Positions 24,031 to 34,763 of a stretch of 64,000 nucleotides of DNA are shown piece by piece. This stretch comes from Tomocerus qinae. Taxonomy: Eukaryota; Arthropoda; Collembola; Entomobryomorpha; Tomoceridae. Made by a program: the position numbers and the translations under genes. The notes under the pieces are model-generated. The model saw nothing but the letters and a program-made list of their open reading frames with translations. It was not told where the DNA came from and did no database searches. Location of the stretch: contig CM034546.1 of NCBI GenBank assembly GCA_020055645.1, positions 24,676,001 through 24,740,000 on the forward strand, read 5' to 3'. Position 1 is the first letter of the stretch; each line of letters begins with the position of its first letter.

Positions 24031-24959
24031 TTGTACAGCAATAATAAATCAAAGGTCATGTAAACCGATTTTGATGACATTCGGTATTAAACCGAAAAAT
24101 GCCCTTAAATTAATTAGTTGTTGTTAAAGTTGTTGAATGGATGCTTAAAACAGCATAAACTATTGCACTATTGCATTACGCATTTTGGCATATTTCATTT
24201 AGGTATTGCTATATTTCTCTGAGTATATTTTATAGTCAACAACATTTGTAATTTCTCTTAACACTTTTCTTACGGGAAGAATTTTTGATATTAGAAAACG
24301 TTTGTATACAATTTAATTTTTTTTACAATTAAGGTTTTAAGAGAGTTTTTTGGTTGACGTATTTTGTATAAAAATACATAGTTACTACTACTCATAATTA
24401 CACTATACTCATACAGACATAGACATGAAAACATAAAACATGAAACTGCTATTTCAGTTGGATGCATAATGTAGGCCTGTATTGCCATTACCTTACAACC
24501 AGGCATCAAAAAAATTTAAGTTCCAGTGTAACAGGCCCCACACAATGGCTAATTTCCACACTTTAACTCCGCCCACTAGACACACCCCCAACACGTAAGC
24601 TCCTCCTACTTTGGGGGCGGTGCGAAGGTCGATTTTCACAGTAACCAGGTTGCAAGGTTGCAAGAGGTTTTGGATGCCTGCTTACAACTAAGGGTTGCCA
24701 CAAAGAACACTAGTGAATTGTAATAATATTAAATTGAACAAGATATGGGCGTGAAATTAATTTTTCTAAAGCACGAGCACAGCAATATTCCTTCATGTAT
24801 ACTCTGCCTGTCATACATTTCCACTTCAACACACTTTGTTGAGTCCCACTTCCACAGTTTATACATTTCAAAGGCACAAAACATTTTGCAACCAAAACCT
24901 GCAGCCGAACTGAATATTTTATAACATTTTAAATCCCTAAAGCACTGACAGCAAGGTAA
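24031..24959. other. Intergenic, nothing recognised
   Basis: No supported gene. About 24540-24640 is locally GC-richer than its surroundings but carries no recognisable motif. Confidence 0.5.
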
Positions 24960-25048
24960 ACACCAAATAGCACATCGTAACAGAAACTCGCCTCAGTAAA
25001 AGGAAACGTGTAAACATCTTTGGCAGAATAATAGGAGAAATATATTTT
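24960..25048. mobile_element. Fragment of the foldback-element terminus
   Basis: CGTAACAGAAACTCGCCTCA followed by GTAAAAGGAAACGTGTAAAC matches the inverted ends of the element at 55317-56391. Only one end is present here. Confidence 0.5.
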
Positions 25049-25286
25049 CTGTAAACATCGATATAGTTCCGCGCGGAATTATGTTTCAAACGCACAAAAA
25101 AATAGGCAAGTAGTCGAAATAATTTTGCAGCCGCGGAATTATTTCGATCCACGGAATTATTTTTCAAGCAGTCAATTATTATATAATTTTCATTGCAAAA
25201 CTTAAAATGAGAAAGAGACTAAAAAATGGATTATATAAGCTTAAGCGGAATTACTTCGATGTGCGGAACTATATCGATATTTACGG
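25049..25286. mobile_element. Short inverted-repeat element related to 1783-2295
   Basis: The ends, 25049-25072 and 25263-25286, are inverted copies sharing ATCGATATAGTTCCGC. Internal phrases GGAATTATTTCGAT and GGAATTATTTTTCAAGCAGTC match the larger element at 1783. It has no coding capacity. Confidence 0.65.
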
Positions 25287-26154
25287 TAATATGACTAACT
25301 AAATGTATTGAAATCGAAAAAGTAGATCAATATATTAATTATCAAAATCAATAGATAGATTATCAAAGTAGATTACATGATTACAATATGAATAGAAAAG
25401 CAAAAATGATACCTAAAAGTTTATCAAATTTCACTACCGGAATGGATGCAAGTTCAATATGAACAAGCTGAGCGATTCTATAAGCTTAGTTCTTCAGGCG
25501 AGCTTAAAGGGAAGTGTTTGTCTCATAAAAGCAAGCTAATACATGTATATACCAAACTTAACAGTCTACTTATTTAGTATATTTCATACACGTTTGTATC
25601 TAAATGCATGCATGATATTCTAACATTATTTTGAGGCTTCATAGTCCAGTGATCGATTTCTACTCTCAACCTTGTAAAATATTCTTCCACTTCCTACATT
25701 ACTTTTCACTTTACTTCTCTTAGTCATACACAAATAGAGACACTTTTAAACTACGAATATACCACAAACGACAAAATTGGACTTGACTGGGACTTGACTC
25801 AACCTTTGGATAGTGAAGGGTGTTTTATGTTATCTGTCTATGAATTTAAAGTCAAAGAAACAAAATTAACTTCGTGTTCTGAAATGAAAAGCTTTTAAAT
25901 CTGCGTGTTAATAATATGAATTGGTGGAGTGCTGAGAAAAAAACTGACAAGCAATAATTAGTCAATAATTCACCTATCTATAAAAGAGTAAGCATGTAAT
26001 AGGCTTACGGCACACAATAATTTATTGATTATTCATAGTATTGCTAAAGTTATAGAGGTGTAGGTGAAGTCTATTCTCCATTTAACCAATAAAGTTTCGT
26101 TTTGTGTTTTATAGAATTAGAACAATGTATTGCTGATACAAAGGTTATATTCAA
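25287..26154. other. Intergenic, upstream of the receptor gene
   Basis: No gene recognised. The 5' UTR of the receptor gene may lie at its right end. Confidence 0.45.
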
Positions 26155-27714
26155 ATGGAGGAAGAAATTATACCGAAAGTTCTTTCAACATCTGAGCAAT
26201 CAAATTCTAACCGACCAAGAAAGAGAAAAATAGTGCATTCAATTTCTGAAGAGGTTTTCCAACATTTAGAGGACATTTGTAAATTTGGATCCTTACTAGG
26301 AGTATGTGAATATTATTGGTGTAGAAATGACTATGCACTGAAGAAAAGGAATCACAAAGCCAAGAAATACTTTCTTGTTATCATCGCAACTTTTTATTTC
26401 ACACTTGCAGTATTTTTCACAGGCCAGTTTGCAAGATTTTCTAGGAATGGCGATATCTCGGTCTCATGCATACTTTCTATGGCATGTAGCATTATATGCT
26501 GGCTTGTTTTTCTATTGAATATCATCTGGCCAAAGTTGATTGCAACTATTTTTGTGATTTTTAATGATGGATTAAACATTCTTCGAGAATTTGAAGGTAA
26601 ATAAATCAACCACATAAAGTATCTACCACCCATTGATTCCTAACAACCTAATCTAATTTATCCTAATGATCGGCCTGGTGTTAGAGCATTTAAGTCAGGG
26701 AGTAATTGATTTTATAAATTTTAGTACATAAAAATTTAGGTATATTTGTCTTGAAACTAGTACCAAGTTTTACCCTTTTTGCAGAAAACTACATGGAAAA
26801 TAATAATGAACTGGAAGATAGATATATTTCAAAAATATTATGGGCAAGCAAATCGTTTCCAATACTTACTTCAATCACATGGTCATTCTTCTACTTATTT
26901 TTCTACAATGATCCTGCCTTGCTGTTTGCAGAACTCCCCAAAGAATACCAACACTTTTCGATCGTAATTGTCATAGATGTAATTATCTTTTGGTTTTCTG
27001 CTGTAGACATGTTTTTAATCACAATTGCCTTGGACATAGTATTGGTTGGGTATAAAATCATCACCATTATCGGGAATGAAATACGGTAAGTTATTAAGAG
27101 ATAATTTTATTCTGTGAAAATTCGGACTTTACGAAAATCTAGTTTACCAGTACAAAGATAAAGGTTATTTTGTTTACAATGTTTACAGCCTTGGAGAACC
27201 AAGGTACAGATCAAATGACGTCGTTCGAAAAACTCCAGATATCCTGGTTAAATATTTAAACATTGGCAAATACCTCATACAGTATTTTCAGGAATACGGA
27301 TTAATCTTCGGGCCTATTCAATCATTGACCACTAGAGTAATAATTATCATGGTTATGGCTCTTATAAAATACAGCTCAATAGTGCACCCATCGGTTTGGA
27401 TTTGTTTGGGATGTGCTTCAGTTTTATATTTTTTTCTATGGTGTACATTTTTAATTACGATGAACAACATGACAGAAATGTACAACAATGTTGTAAAGAC
27501 ATTGGACCTTTTCACTTCCCCAAAACAAATCGATGTTGTATACACTAAAAAGTACAGGCTTTCCCAAAAGGATGTACATATTAGAATTGGATTGGACGAA
27601 CCTATTACTAATGACAGTGTGCCGCGATTCGTATGTAGTATAAGCAAGGGTGTTATGAAACTATTAGCTATGAATACTAATGAGATGGGAGTGATTTATT
27701 TTGATTTCGTTTGA
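26155..27714 (+). CDS. Multi-span membrane receptor, gustatory-receptor-like (422 aa, 3 exons)
   Basis: Exons are 26155-26596, 26785-27085 and 27189-27714. GT-AG junctions in phases 1 and 2 join cleanly. After a soluble N-terminus (about 75 residues) come hydrophobic spans at YFLVIIATFYFTLAVFFTG, SCILSMACSIICWLVFLLNI, FPILTSITWSFFYLFF, FSIVIVIDVIIFWFSAVDMF, VIIIMVMALIKYS and VWICLGCASVLYFFLWCTFL. The length, the span pattern and the short two-intron structure fit arthropod chemoreceptors of the gustatory type. The family's usual last membrane span and its TYhhhhhQF-like motif are missing. A strong donor, GTATGT, occurs in frame at about 27631, so the true gene may splice to a final exon that I could not find. 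The membrane protein call is firm; the family is an inference. Confidence 0.6.
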
Positions 27715-29299
27715 CATCTTGTTGTGAAAATCGGAAATCTATCTGAAAAACTGTACAAAATATTTTTTTTAATTTGTATTCATCGAAAGCGGTTCAAAAC
27801 TATTAGTCTAAACTACAAAGTTATTCCACTTAAGAAATGGTATGAAATGTCATTTTAAATTACTAGTGAACCCAGCAAAGGAACGAACCTAGCAAACCCA
27901 TCATATACACCAAATTTTTGGTGCATATCTATACTTTTTACATTATATTATATGTAATTATAATATGTAATTATTATATACATAATTATTCGATAATTTG
28001 TTGGAAAGTCATTAGCCAATAGTAAACACATTGAATCTTCTTTATTGTGCAGAAAATACACTACGACTTTTAAATGCAGAAAATATTATTCAAATACAAT
28101 GGAAATTATTAGAAGCTAAAATTACAAATAACAATTGGTTTCAAATAAATAACATGAAACCTACTTTTTCAGATCTTATTTAATGTGTACAAATTAAATT
28201 TTACCATACGTTTAATCCGTTTCAGCAGCAGTTTCAGTCTTCAGGACGTGTAAGTATGAATACGCAGTTGATAATTTTCAGATTAAAAAATGAGTATTTC
28301 TTTTGATAGGCATACGGAAGTGAATTCGGTAGTTTGTGTTTTCGTCAAAACTCACCAAAGAATGAATGAATTGAAAGTGCAAAATGTAAACAGTGTATGC
28401 AGTAAAAAACACTTCACAACAAAGCAAAACACTTTTAACTCAGCTGATACTTCTGAAAGTTGCATTGTACAAAATGTGCATATTATGAAACAATTCTGTT
28501 TTAATTTTGGTATACTGCTAGAGCCTCGGCTTATTCTACTTTCAACACCCATTTCCAAATTTCATGACATGCAAATTTTACTTTTACGATCGCCCTACCA
28601 GACATACATACAAACATACATACATAGATACATAGGTAGGTAAATTTATTGCTTTATCAAGTCTACGATTATAAAATAGGGATGTGGCATATTGCTTGCA
28701 TAAACCAATTATTCACTATTTGCAATTATATTATATTGAGTGCAATACATTTAACAAAACAAGCAATAAAATTGTCTATAGTGATAAAATGTGGTCTTCA
28801 ATCCACATTATTTATATTATGTATATAACATGTACAACTTTTTGTAGAATTAAAGCATATCTGAAAACCTGTACATATTTCGTAGACACCATAATATAGT
28901 GCTCCCAATTTTCCTATTTTTGAAACAATGTAAATATATAGAGTAAAGTGTAATTGGCAAACATTTATATTCCTAATGGCTGATCAATTTCAGTTTACCC
29001 AAATCATCTTTTCTGAAATAGACTGCACCCTTCTAGCCCTATTCTAAATACGTGGCCATAGAAATTTATTATATTTGTAGTTACTAGTATATATGGACTA
29101 GAAGCAAAAAGTAAGCCTAGCAAATAGCACACTGAGGCTCTATATCTCTAATTGTACCCGTGTGTACGTGATGACATAGTCCCCACACGTCCTTAAAGGT
29201 TACGACTGCACTGACTGCTTAGTAGAAGGCTGATGATTTAATCATTTTACAAGATACAAATAGAAACGGTTATTGTACAGAAAAGATAGCATTAATACA
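27715..29299. other. Intergenic with a small microsatellite
   Basis: Nothing gene-like is supported. A (CATA)n-type microsatellite lies at about 28602-28632. The open frame at 28290-28643 runs into this microsatellite and looks spurious. Confidence 0.5.
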
Positions 29300-29600
29300 G
29301 AATTTATTACTAAACCTACATAAAATGGTCTTCCTTTGGGGATGGTATTACATTGTACAGTACAACTGCGATGACCTTAATTGGACATTCGGATATTCTC
29401 AGACTTCTATATCTGGATTCTGTATTTTTCACTATGCTGAAGGTGGCATTGGCTGCTTACCCGGATAGGGTAGATTTAGTCCCACCACCACTCACTCCCA
29501 CTTTCTGCTATAAATGATATATAGAATTGTCGTCATCACCCGCCCACGTAGATTCACTACTATTACCTCCCCGGACTTGATGACCCTTGGTATTTCTGCA
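29300..29600. repeat. F-box upstream block, copy 1
   Basis: GTGACCTTAATTGGA-like sequence, a pyrimidine-rich stretch and a GTCGTCATCAC-like motif here recur at about 32960-33290 and 33728-33920. The block sits about 300-600 bp upstream of F-box gene 1 and is present twice upstream of F-box gene 2. It may include promoter sequence copied with the gene. Confidence 0.6.
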
Positions 29601-29905
29601 GATTTCTACAACGTTCTAGAAGTCTTTTATTCTCACTCTGATCACCATCTCCAATCATACAACACATTACTTGAGATTCAGATCCTGAGATAGCTAACCG
29701 AATACATTTCATCCTTTCGGTTTTACATGACAACTTCAAGCAGCAACTAGAGCCAATACTCGGACGCTGCATTTCAAATTAAAATCCTCTTCAATCCATT
29801 AACCCCCGTTGTAATTTGAAATTCAACAATTACTATTCGTTTGTTTGATAGATATTTTCATAAAATCAATACTACATTTAGACATTTTGGCTTTGACAGA
29901 AAAAA

Positions 29906-31787
29906 ATGGAACAGGCCGAGGAGAATCTGAATGTTGGAGAAATTGAAGACGTTGAAACTGAAACAGGAAAAGATCCCTTGAAGAATACATTGGTACAAGC
30001 TCATTCACTTTCTATTTAGACTTCTATAATTGCTACATATAACATTATTCTTGTTCTATCTATCATAAGGACTATATGAAACCTTATTTTTGGAATGTAG
30101 ATCATATTTTGTTGATATTAGGATGAAATTAAAGTATATATTGGTTATCTATTCCCAGATACTCGACAATATCTTCAGCTACTTATCCTTGAAGGACATC
30201 AAGAGTTGCAGAGGGGTATGCAAATTATGGAATGGAGTATCAACATCCAATATGGCGAAAATGTCCACCATTGCAATATACCCCGAAAGTTCAAATGCAT
30301 CTCAAGTTGAAGCCAAGTCTCAGATGGCATATAAAGAATTTTCAAAAACTGTGGGGATTACTTTCAACTCTTTCAAGTTGAAATCCAACGTAATTTTGAG
30401 CAAATGGCCACTCCCTGATTTCAGAGGATTTTTTGAAGACCAAAAGCAGAACATCAGAGAGCTGACCATCGACAACATAAATATTGCGGACGAATGGCGT
30501 AGAAATAATGAAGAAATCCGTTTTGTGGATATATTCAGTCGGCGACTGAGATCGGATTACAGTTTCTCCTCCTTGAATCCGTACATTGAAAGCAATCTGA
30601 CTCACTTGGCTATCGACAACAGCATTGGATCCAAATTCATCGTGTCGACAGAGAAATTGGTTGGAGTTAAATCTCTTGCGTTTAAAAGCTGCGGGATTAA
30701 AATTTCCAAAAATTGTCAACTGGCACCAGAAAAATTGGATATAAACTGCGTGGTAGTTTTGGAAGACAAATGCATGTTGCAAACTGTCGCTTTAAACGAC
30801 TTTGTCGATTTTAAAAATTTGAAAGAATTGGCTGTGAATGGCGGACCAACATTTCGGCTTGACTGGTGTGCTCATGATGTCTGGTACCATTACCAAAACA
30901 CTCACTTTACAATCAAGGCAAAGAACATTTCAGTGAGAAATATGTCTTTAAAATCCGTCGAAATTGAGAACATTCAAGAGTCTGAATGGAAAATCAAGAA
31001 ATTGTTGAAATTGAGAAACGTTCCGTATGACAAGTACACCAAGATGAATTTCACTGAGATGGATTTCGGAGATTCAGTAATTAATTTGGTTGTTTTGCCA
31101 CCATCAGTCAAAAAACTCACTCTCACCAAGTTGGAAAATGAGACTACGCAACTTATTTGCCCAGAAGATCCAATAGTCAATTTGCCAAATTTGAAATACC
31201 TGCAAATATTGACACACAGCAGTCCATTTTGCAGTATTTACAAACTCACAGCTGAAGGTAGAGTTGATTGCGACGAGGGGGAACTCCAACATGGACAAAA
31301 CTTCCTCTATTGCATAACGTTATTTGCGCATTGTCAGAATCTGACAAATTTGAAGTTACTTTCTTCCTGCGAAGGATCAACTACTTTCTGGAGCACTAGC
31401 TGGATTCCCCCAAATATTGAACACCTTACTCTCATTGGGGACATCAAAACCATTGGAGAAAGAATCAAAATTGGAAAACTTGTCCTTGAAAATGGCAACT
31501 TGGAGAATTTAGCCACCTGCTTGAACAAACTGCAGAGCGACCATTTGGTTTTGGATTTAACTTCTGGAGAAGTCAATCTCATGGATTTGGAGAACTTCAT
31601 TGTCCCTTTGATTCAAAAACAGTATAAAACTTTTGCTATTGGATCATTGACAACAAACATTCTTGATTTTCAGAAAAGCTCATTTTCCAAACTTGTTGAC
31701 AACAGAGCTGAGCATTATCTGTTTGAGGAAGGGAATGGAAAGTCCATCGAGAAGTGGGAATTTGATAAATTAAAAGATCAACAATAA
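29906..31787 (+). CDS. F-box protein with leucine-rich C-terminal region, copy 1 (571 aa)
   Basis: Exon 1 (29906-29992, 29 aa) starts MEQAEENLNVGEIEDVE and ends DPLKNTL before GTACAAG. Exon 2 (30159-31787) begins ILDNIFSYLSLKDIKSCRGV and continues CKLWN, so the F-box is split by the intron. F-box proteins recruit substrates to SCF ubiquitin ligases through Skp1. The rest is a long leucine-spaced domain with loose repeats (NLKELAV, NLKYLQILT, NLTNLKLL, HLTLIGDIKTI). This resembles degenerate leucine-rich repeats and probably binds the substrate. The frame is intact. The substrate is unknown. Confidence 0.82.
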
Positions 31788-31905
31788 GAGTCGAGAAGGT
31801 ATTTATTTCCATCTTTTATTATTGGTTTATTGGTACAATGTCAATTCACAAATAGTCTCGGTTTATTTTAAAATCTGAATAAGTAATTTAAAGTTACTTT
31901 GCAAT

Positions 31906-31911
31906 AATAAA
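31906..31911 (+). terminator. Poly(A) signal of F-box gene 1
   Basis: AATAAA about 120 bp after the stop codon, on the gene strand. Confidence 0.55.
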
Positions 31912-31929
31912 ACAGTTTAATTAACAACA

Positions 31930-32660
31930 AGTCTCATTTATCATTCTACAGCTCTGGGCGAGGTGGCTGTTTTATGGATCTACTAACTACGGATTGAATC
32001 AATTGCAAATTAAATTGTTTTGTCGTACCATGTAAGTATATGAATGATGTAACTACTGCATCTTACATCACTCTATGCCATGTCTACATTCCAGATTGTA
32101 ATCCCAGTTTTGATGTTCAAATGTTATAATAAATATTGCTAAATGATCCCCAGCTAATTGGGTTGTCACAATAAATTCGAGTTAAGTGAATATTTTAATC
32201 TATCACCATCAGCCTTAAAAAACTTCGAGTGCCTTAGCTCATATTTCCAAATATTTTATCTTCAACAGCCCCAAAATAATTTTCTTTTTAACCGTACCTG
32301 CATAGATATTTAATGATGAAAACTCGTTCCTAAAAAAATGCTGAATTTTGCTCTACCAATTCAGATTGTCGGAATACGAGGCATACTATGATACCATTGA
32401 AGATTATTTAATAAAACTGGCTCGCATGTATACCTATTATATATCATACAAAGCACTGTTTTCTCTTATATAGCAACACTACCATTTACATTATATAGAT
32501 ATTGTATTACTGGATATTACATGTAGGAAGAGAACTGTACCTTACCTACTACAAAAACTTTATCAATTAACGCTTTACTCTTCTACCAATATCTCCATCA
32601 CGTACTTCCCATTTGTTATAGTTGTAAAATTTTTCCTAATGTAATGTAACGCTAATTTTT
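31930..32660. other. Intergenic, nothing recognised
   Basis: AT-rich spacer between F-box gene 1 and the duplicated blocks upstream of gene 2. Confidence 0.5.
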
Positions 32661-32669
32661 AAAAATTAA

Positions 32670-33930
32670 TGATGATCAGGGTAGTATCGAGTGATTTGAC
32701 TAACAGAATTCATATCAAACAATATTGGCAAAGTAATTTGTCGGCTAAGAGGGAGACATTGCATGTTAAATTTGGCCATTAGTAATACATCTTACATGAT
32801 TCTTTTGGTGATTATCCTTTTCTTCAAAAACATCTTTTTCCAGTATATAGTATAAGCAGGCTCTCTTATTGCCACCTTCACAAAAGTTGGCTGATGAATA
32901 CCTCCTTGTAGGAAGATCCAATGGGAAAACAGTCAATAGAAGAAAGCCTCAATTCAGAATCCACAACACCTTTTACATCTACAGCTTTGGTCTTTCTTTG
33001 TGGATAGTGTTACATTATACAACTAGGGTGACCTTAATTGGATAGTCCAGCAGACTCCAGACTTCCATAAAATTCTGTAATTTCTCGCACTCCTGCTAAA
33101 GGTGACATTTACCCGGACTGGTAGATTTAGTCTGACCATCTCTCACTCCAGTCTTTTCCTATAAATTCCAGTTATAGAATTGTCGTCATGACTCGTTTAT
33201 ACCTACCTATAAAGGGTTTTAAGTTACCTTCTCGGACATGATGACTCTTGACTTTTAATTATTCCAGGTTTATCTTGTTCTAGAAGAAACTTTTCACACT
33301 CTAACTATTCATATCTGATCAGCATCCCCGTTTAGCAGAAATATACACATACAGTATCAATTAACGCTTTATTTTGCTACTAATAATTCCATTGGCTCCA
33401 TCTCACCTCCATCTCTATAGGTTATGCTTGTGAAATGAAATGTGCTTAACGAAATGCATAGTTACTTCATTTTAATAATCATTTGGCAAATAATTTGTCA
33501 GCTAAGAGTAAAAAGTTTTAGCCATTCCATTTTAAATTTGGGTAGTAGTAAAGCATATTTGTCTGAAGCACTAATATTTGTTTTGATGCTTTATCTTTTC
33601 TTTGAAAACAACTTTTCCCAGAATAATATTGTAAGCTCGCCACACGAAAGGTGGCTGATGAATACATGTATCTTCTTGCAGGAAGATCCAATGGAAAAAC
33701 AGTCAACAGAAGAAAGGTAAAAGTTCTGGATAGTGTTACATTATACAACTAGGGTGACCTTAATTGGAGAGTCCAGCAGACCCCACGACTTTCACTAAAT
33801 TTTGTATCTGGCTTCTGTAATTTCTCGCTCCCTGCTAAAGATGACATTTACCCGGATTGGTTGATTTAGTCTGACCACCTCATACTCCAACATTTTGCTA
33901 TAAATAATTGATTCACCCCTGAATTGTCAA
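32670..33930. repeat. Tandemly duplicated F-box upstream block, copies 2 and 3
   Basis: About 32700-33300 and 33440-33920 are diverged tandem copies. Both contain GTCAGCTAAGAG-like sequence, a splice-acceptor-like TTGTAG/TTGCAG before GAAGATCCAATGG, and the block shared with 29300-29600. They look like relics of 5' gene regions left by unequal duplication. Confidence 0.6.
33682..33716 (+). pseudogene. Orphan exon-like segment upstream of F-box gene 2
   Basis: TTCTTGCAG precedes GAAGATCCAATGGAAAAACA, and the segment ends AGAAAG before GTAAAAG, so it has both splice borders. It would encode MEKQSTEER, slightly like the acidic F-box N-terminus. The matching segment near 32910 has lost the donor. 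It could be a 5' alternative exon or a relic. Confidence 0.3.
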
Positions 33931-34172
33931 CCCTTTTTCGTCAACACACGAAATATTTTTGTCAACACCAAATTTTTTTGTCAAAATAACCAAGGTCATT
34001 TTGTCAATTTTGTCAACAGCAATTTTTATTAAATGCAATAAATTAAAATGAACAGCAATCAGTCAGTCTAAAAGGGTTGACAAAAAGGTGTTAACGACCA
34101 AAGGGATCAAAATTGTGTCGACAATTCGGTGTTGACAATTCGGTGTAGACAAAAAAGTCTTGACAATTTGGG
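33917..34172. mobile_element. TTGTCAACA-rich inverted-repeat element
   Basis: The ends are inverted copies: AATTGTCAACCCTTTTTCGT on the left and the complement of GTCTTGACAATTTGGG on the right. The motif GTCAACA or its complement recurs many times inside. It is non-coding. A lone end of the same family is at 10870-10905. Confidence 0.6.
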
Positions 34173-34763
34173 TTGGTCCAGATTTATCTATAATACTCTA
34201 GAAGAATATTCTCTCACTATTCACACCCGATCAACATCTCAGTTCATCTACCAGCTAAACACTCTTCCCCGGATTCTGATCTTGAGACTCCTGCTTTCAA
34301 GAGTCTAGGACGCTCAACCCAAAACACTCATCTTCTTGATTGTTTATACCTACATTAATTTAAATTAATTAATATTCTTCTCTTTCCTGAATTTCGAATT
34401 GGAATTTTCATAAAAGTGGAAATTATATTCGTTGCTTTCACTTTCTCTGCTGATATTCAACGCATTTTTACTGTGTCTGTTGGACATCTTAATCCATCTT
34501 AATCCGGTACGGTTGAATATTTCCATATTTTACACAACCTCCTACTCAACTAAATGTTAATTGAAACCTTATAAGCAATAATAAAGTTTTATACAGTACT
34601 TTGGTTTGAGAAAATAAAAATATCATGGTGATAAATACATAATACTTTAATGTACTTATGCCGCAGTGTGTGAAAAATATAATCTATGGCTATAAAACTG
34701 AAATTTACTATACCTTAGAATAAATAATAATTTTTAAATTATGTCTTTGCTTTGACAGATATA

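Noticed and set aside
28290-28643. 117-codon open frame
   Set aside because: No motif, no splice support, and it ends in the CATA microsatellite.
30342-31600. Minus-strand ORFs opposite F-box gene 1
   Set aside because: Shadows of the real coding frame; the same occurs opposite gene 2 and IDE.
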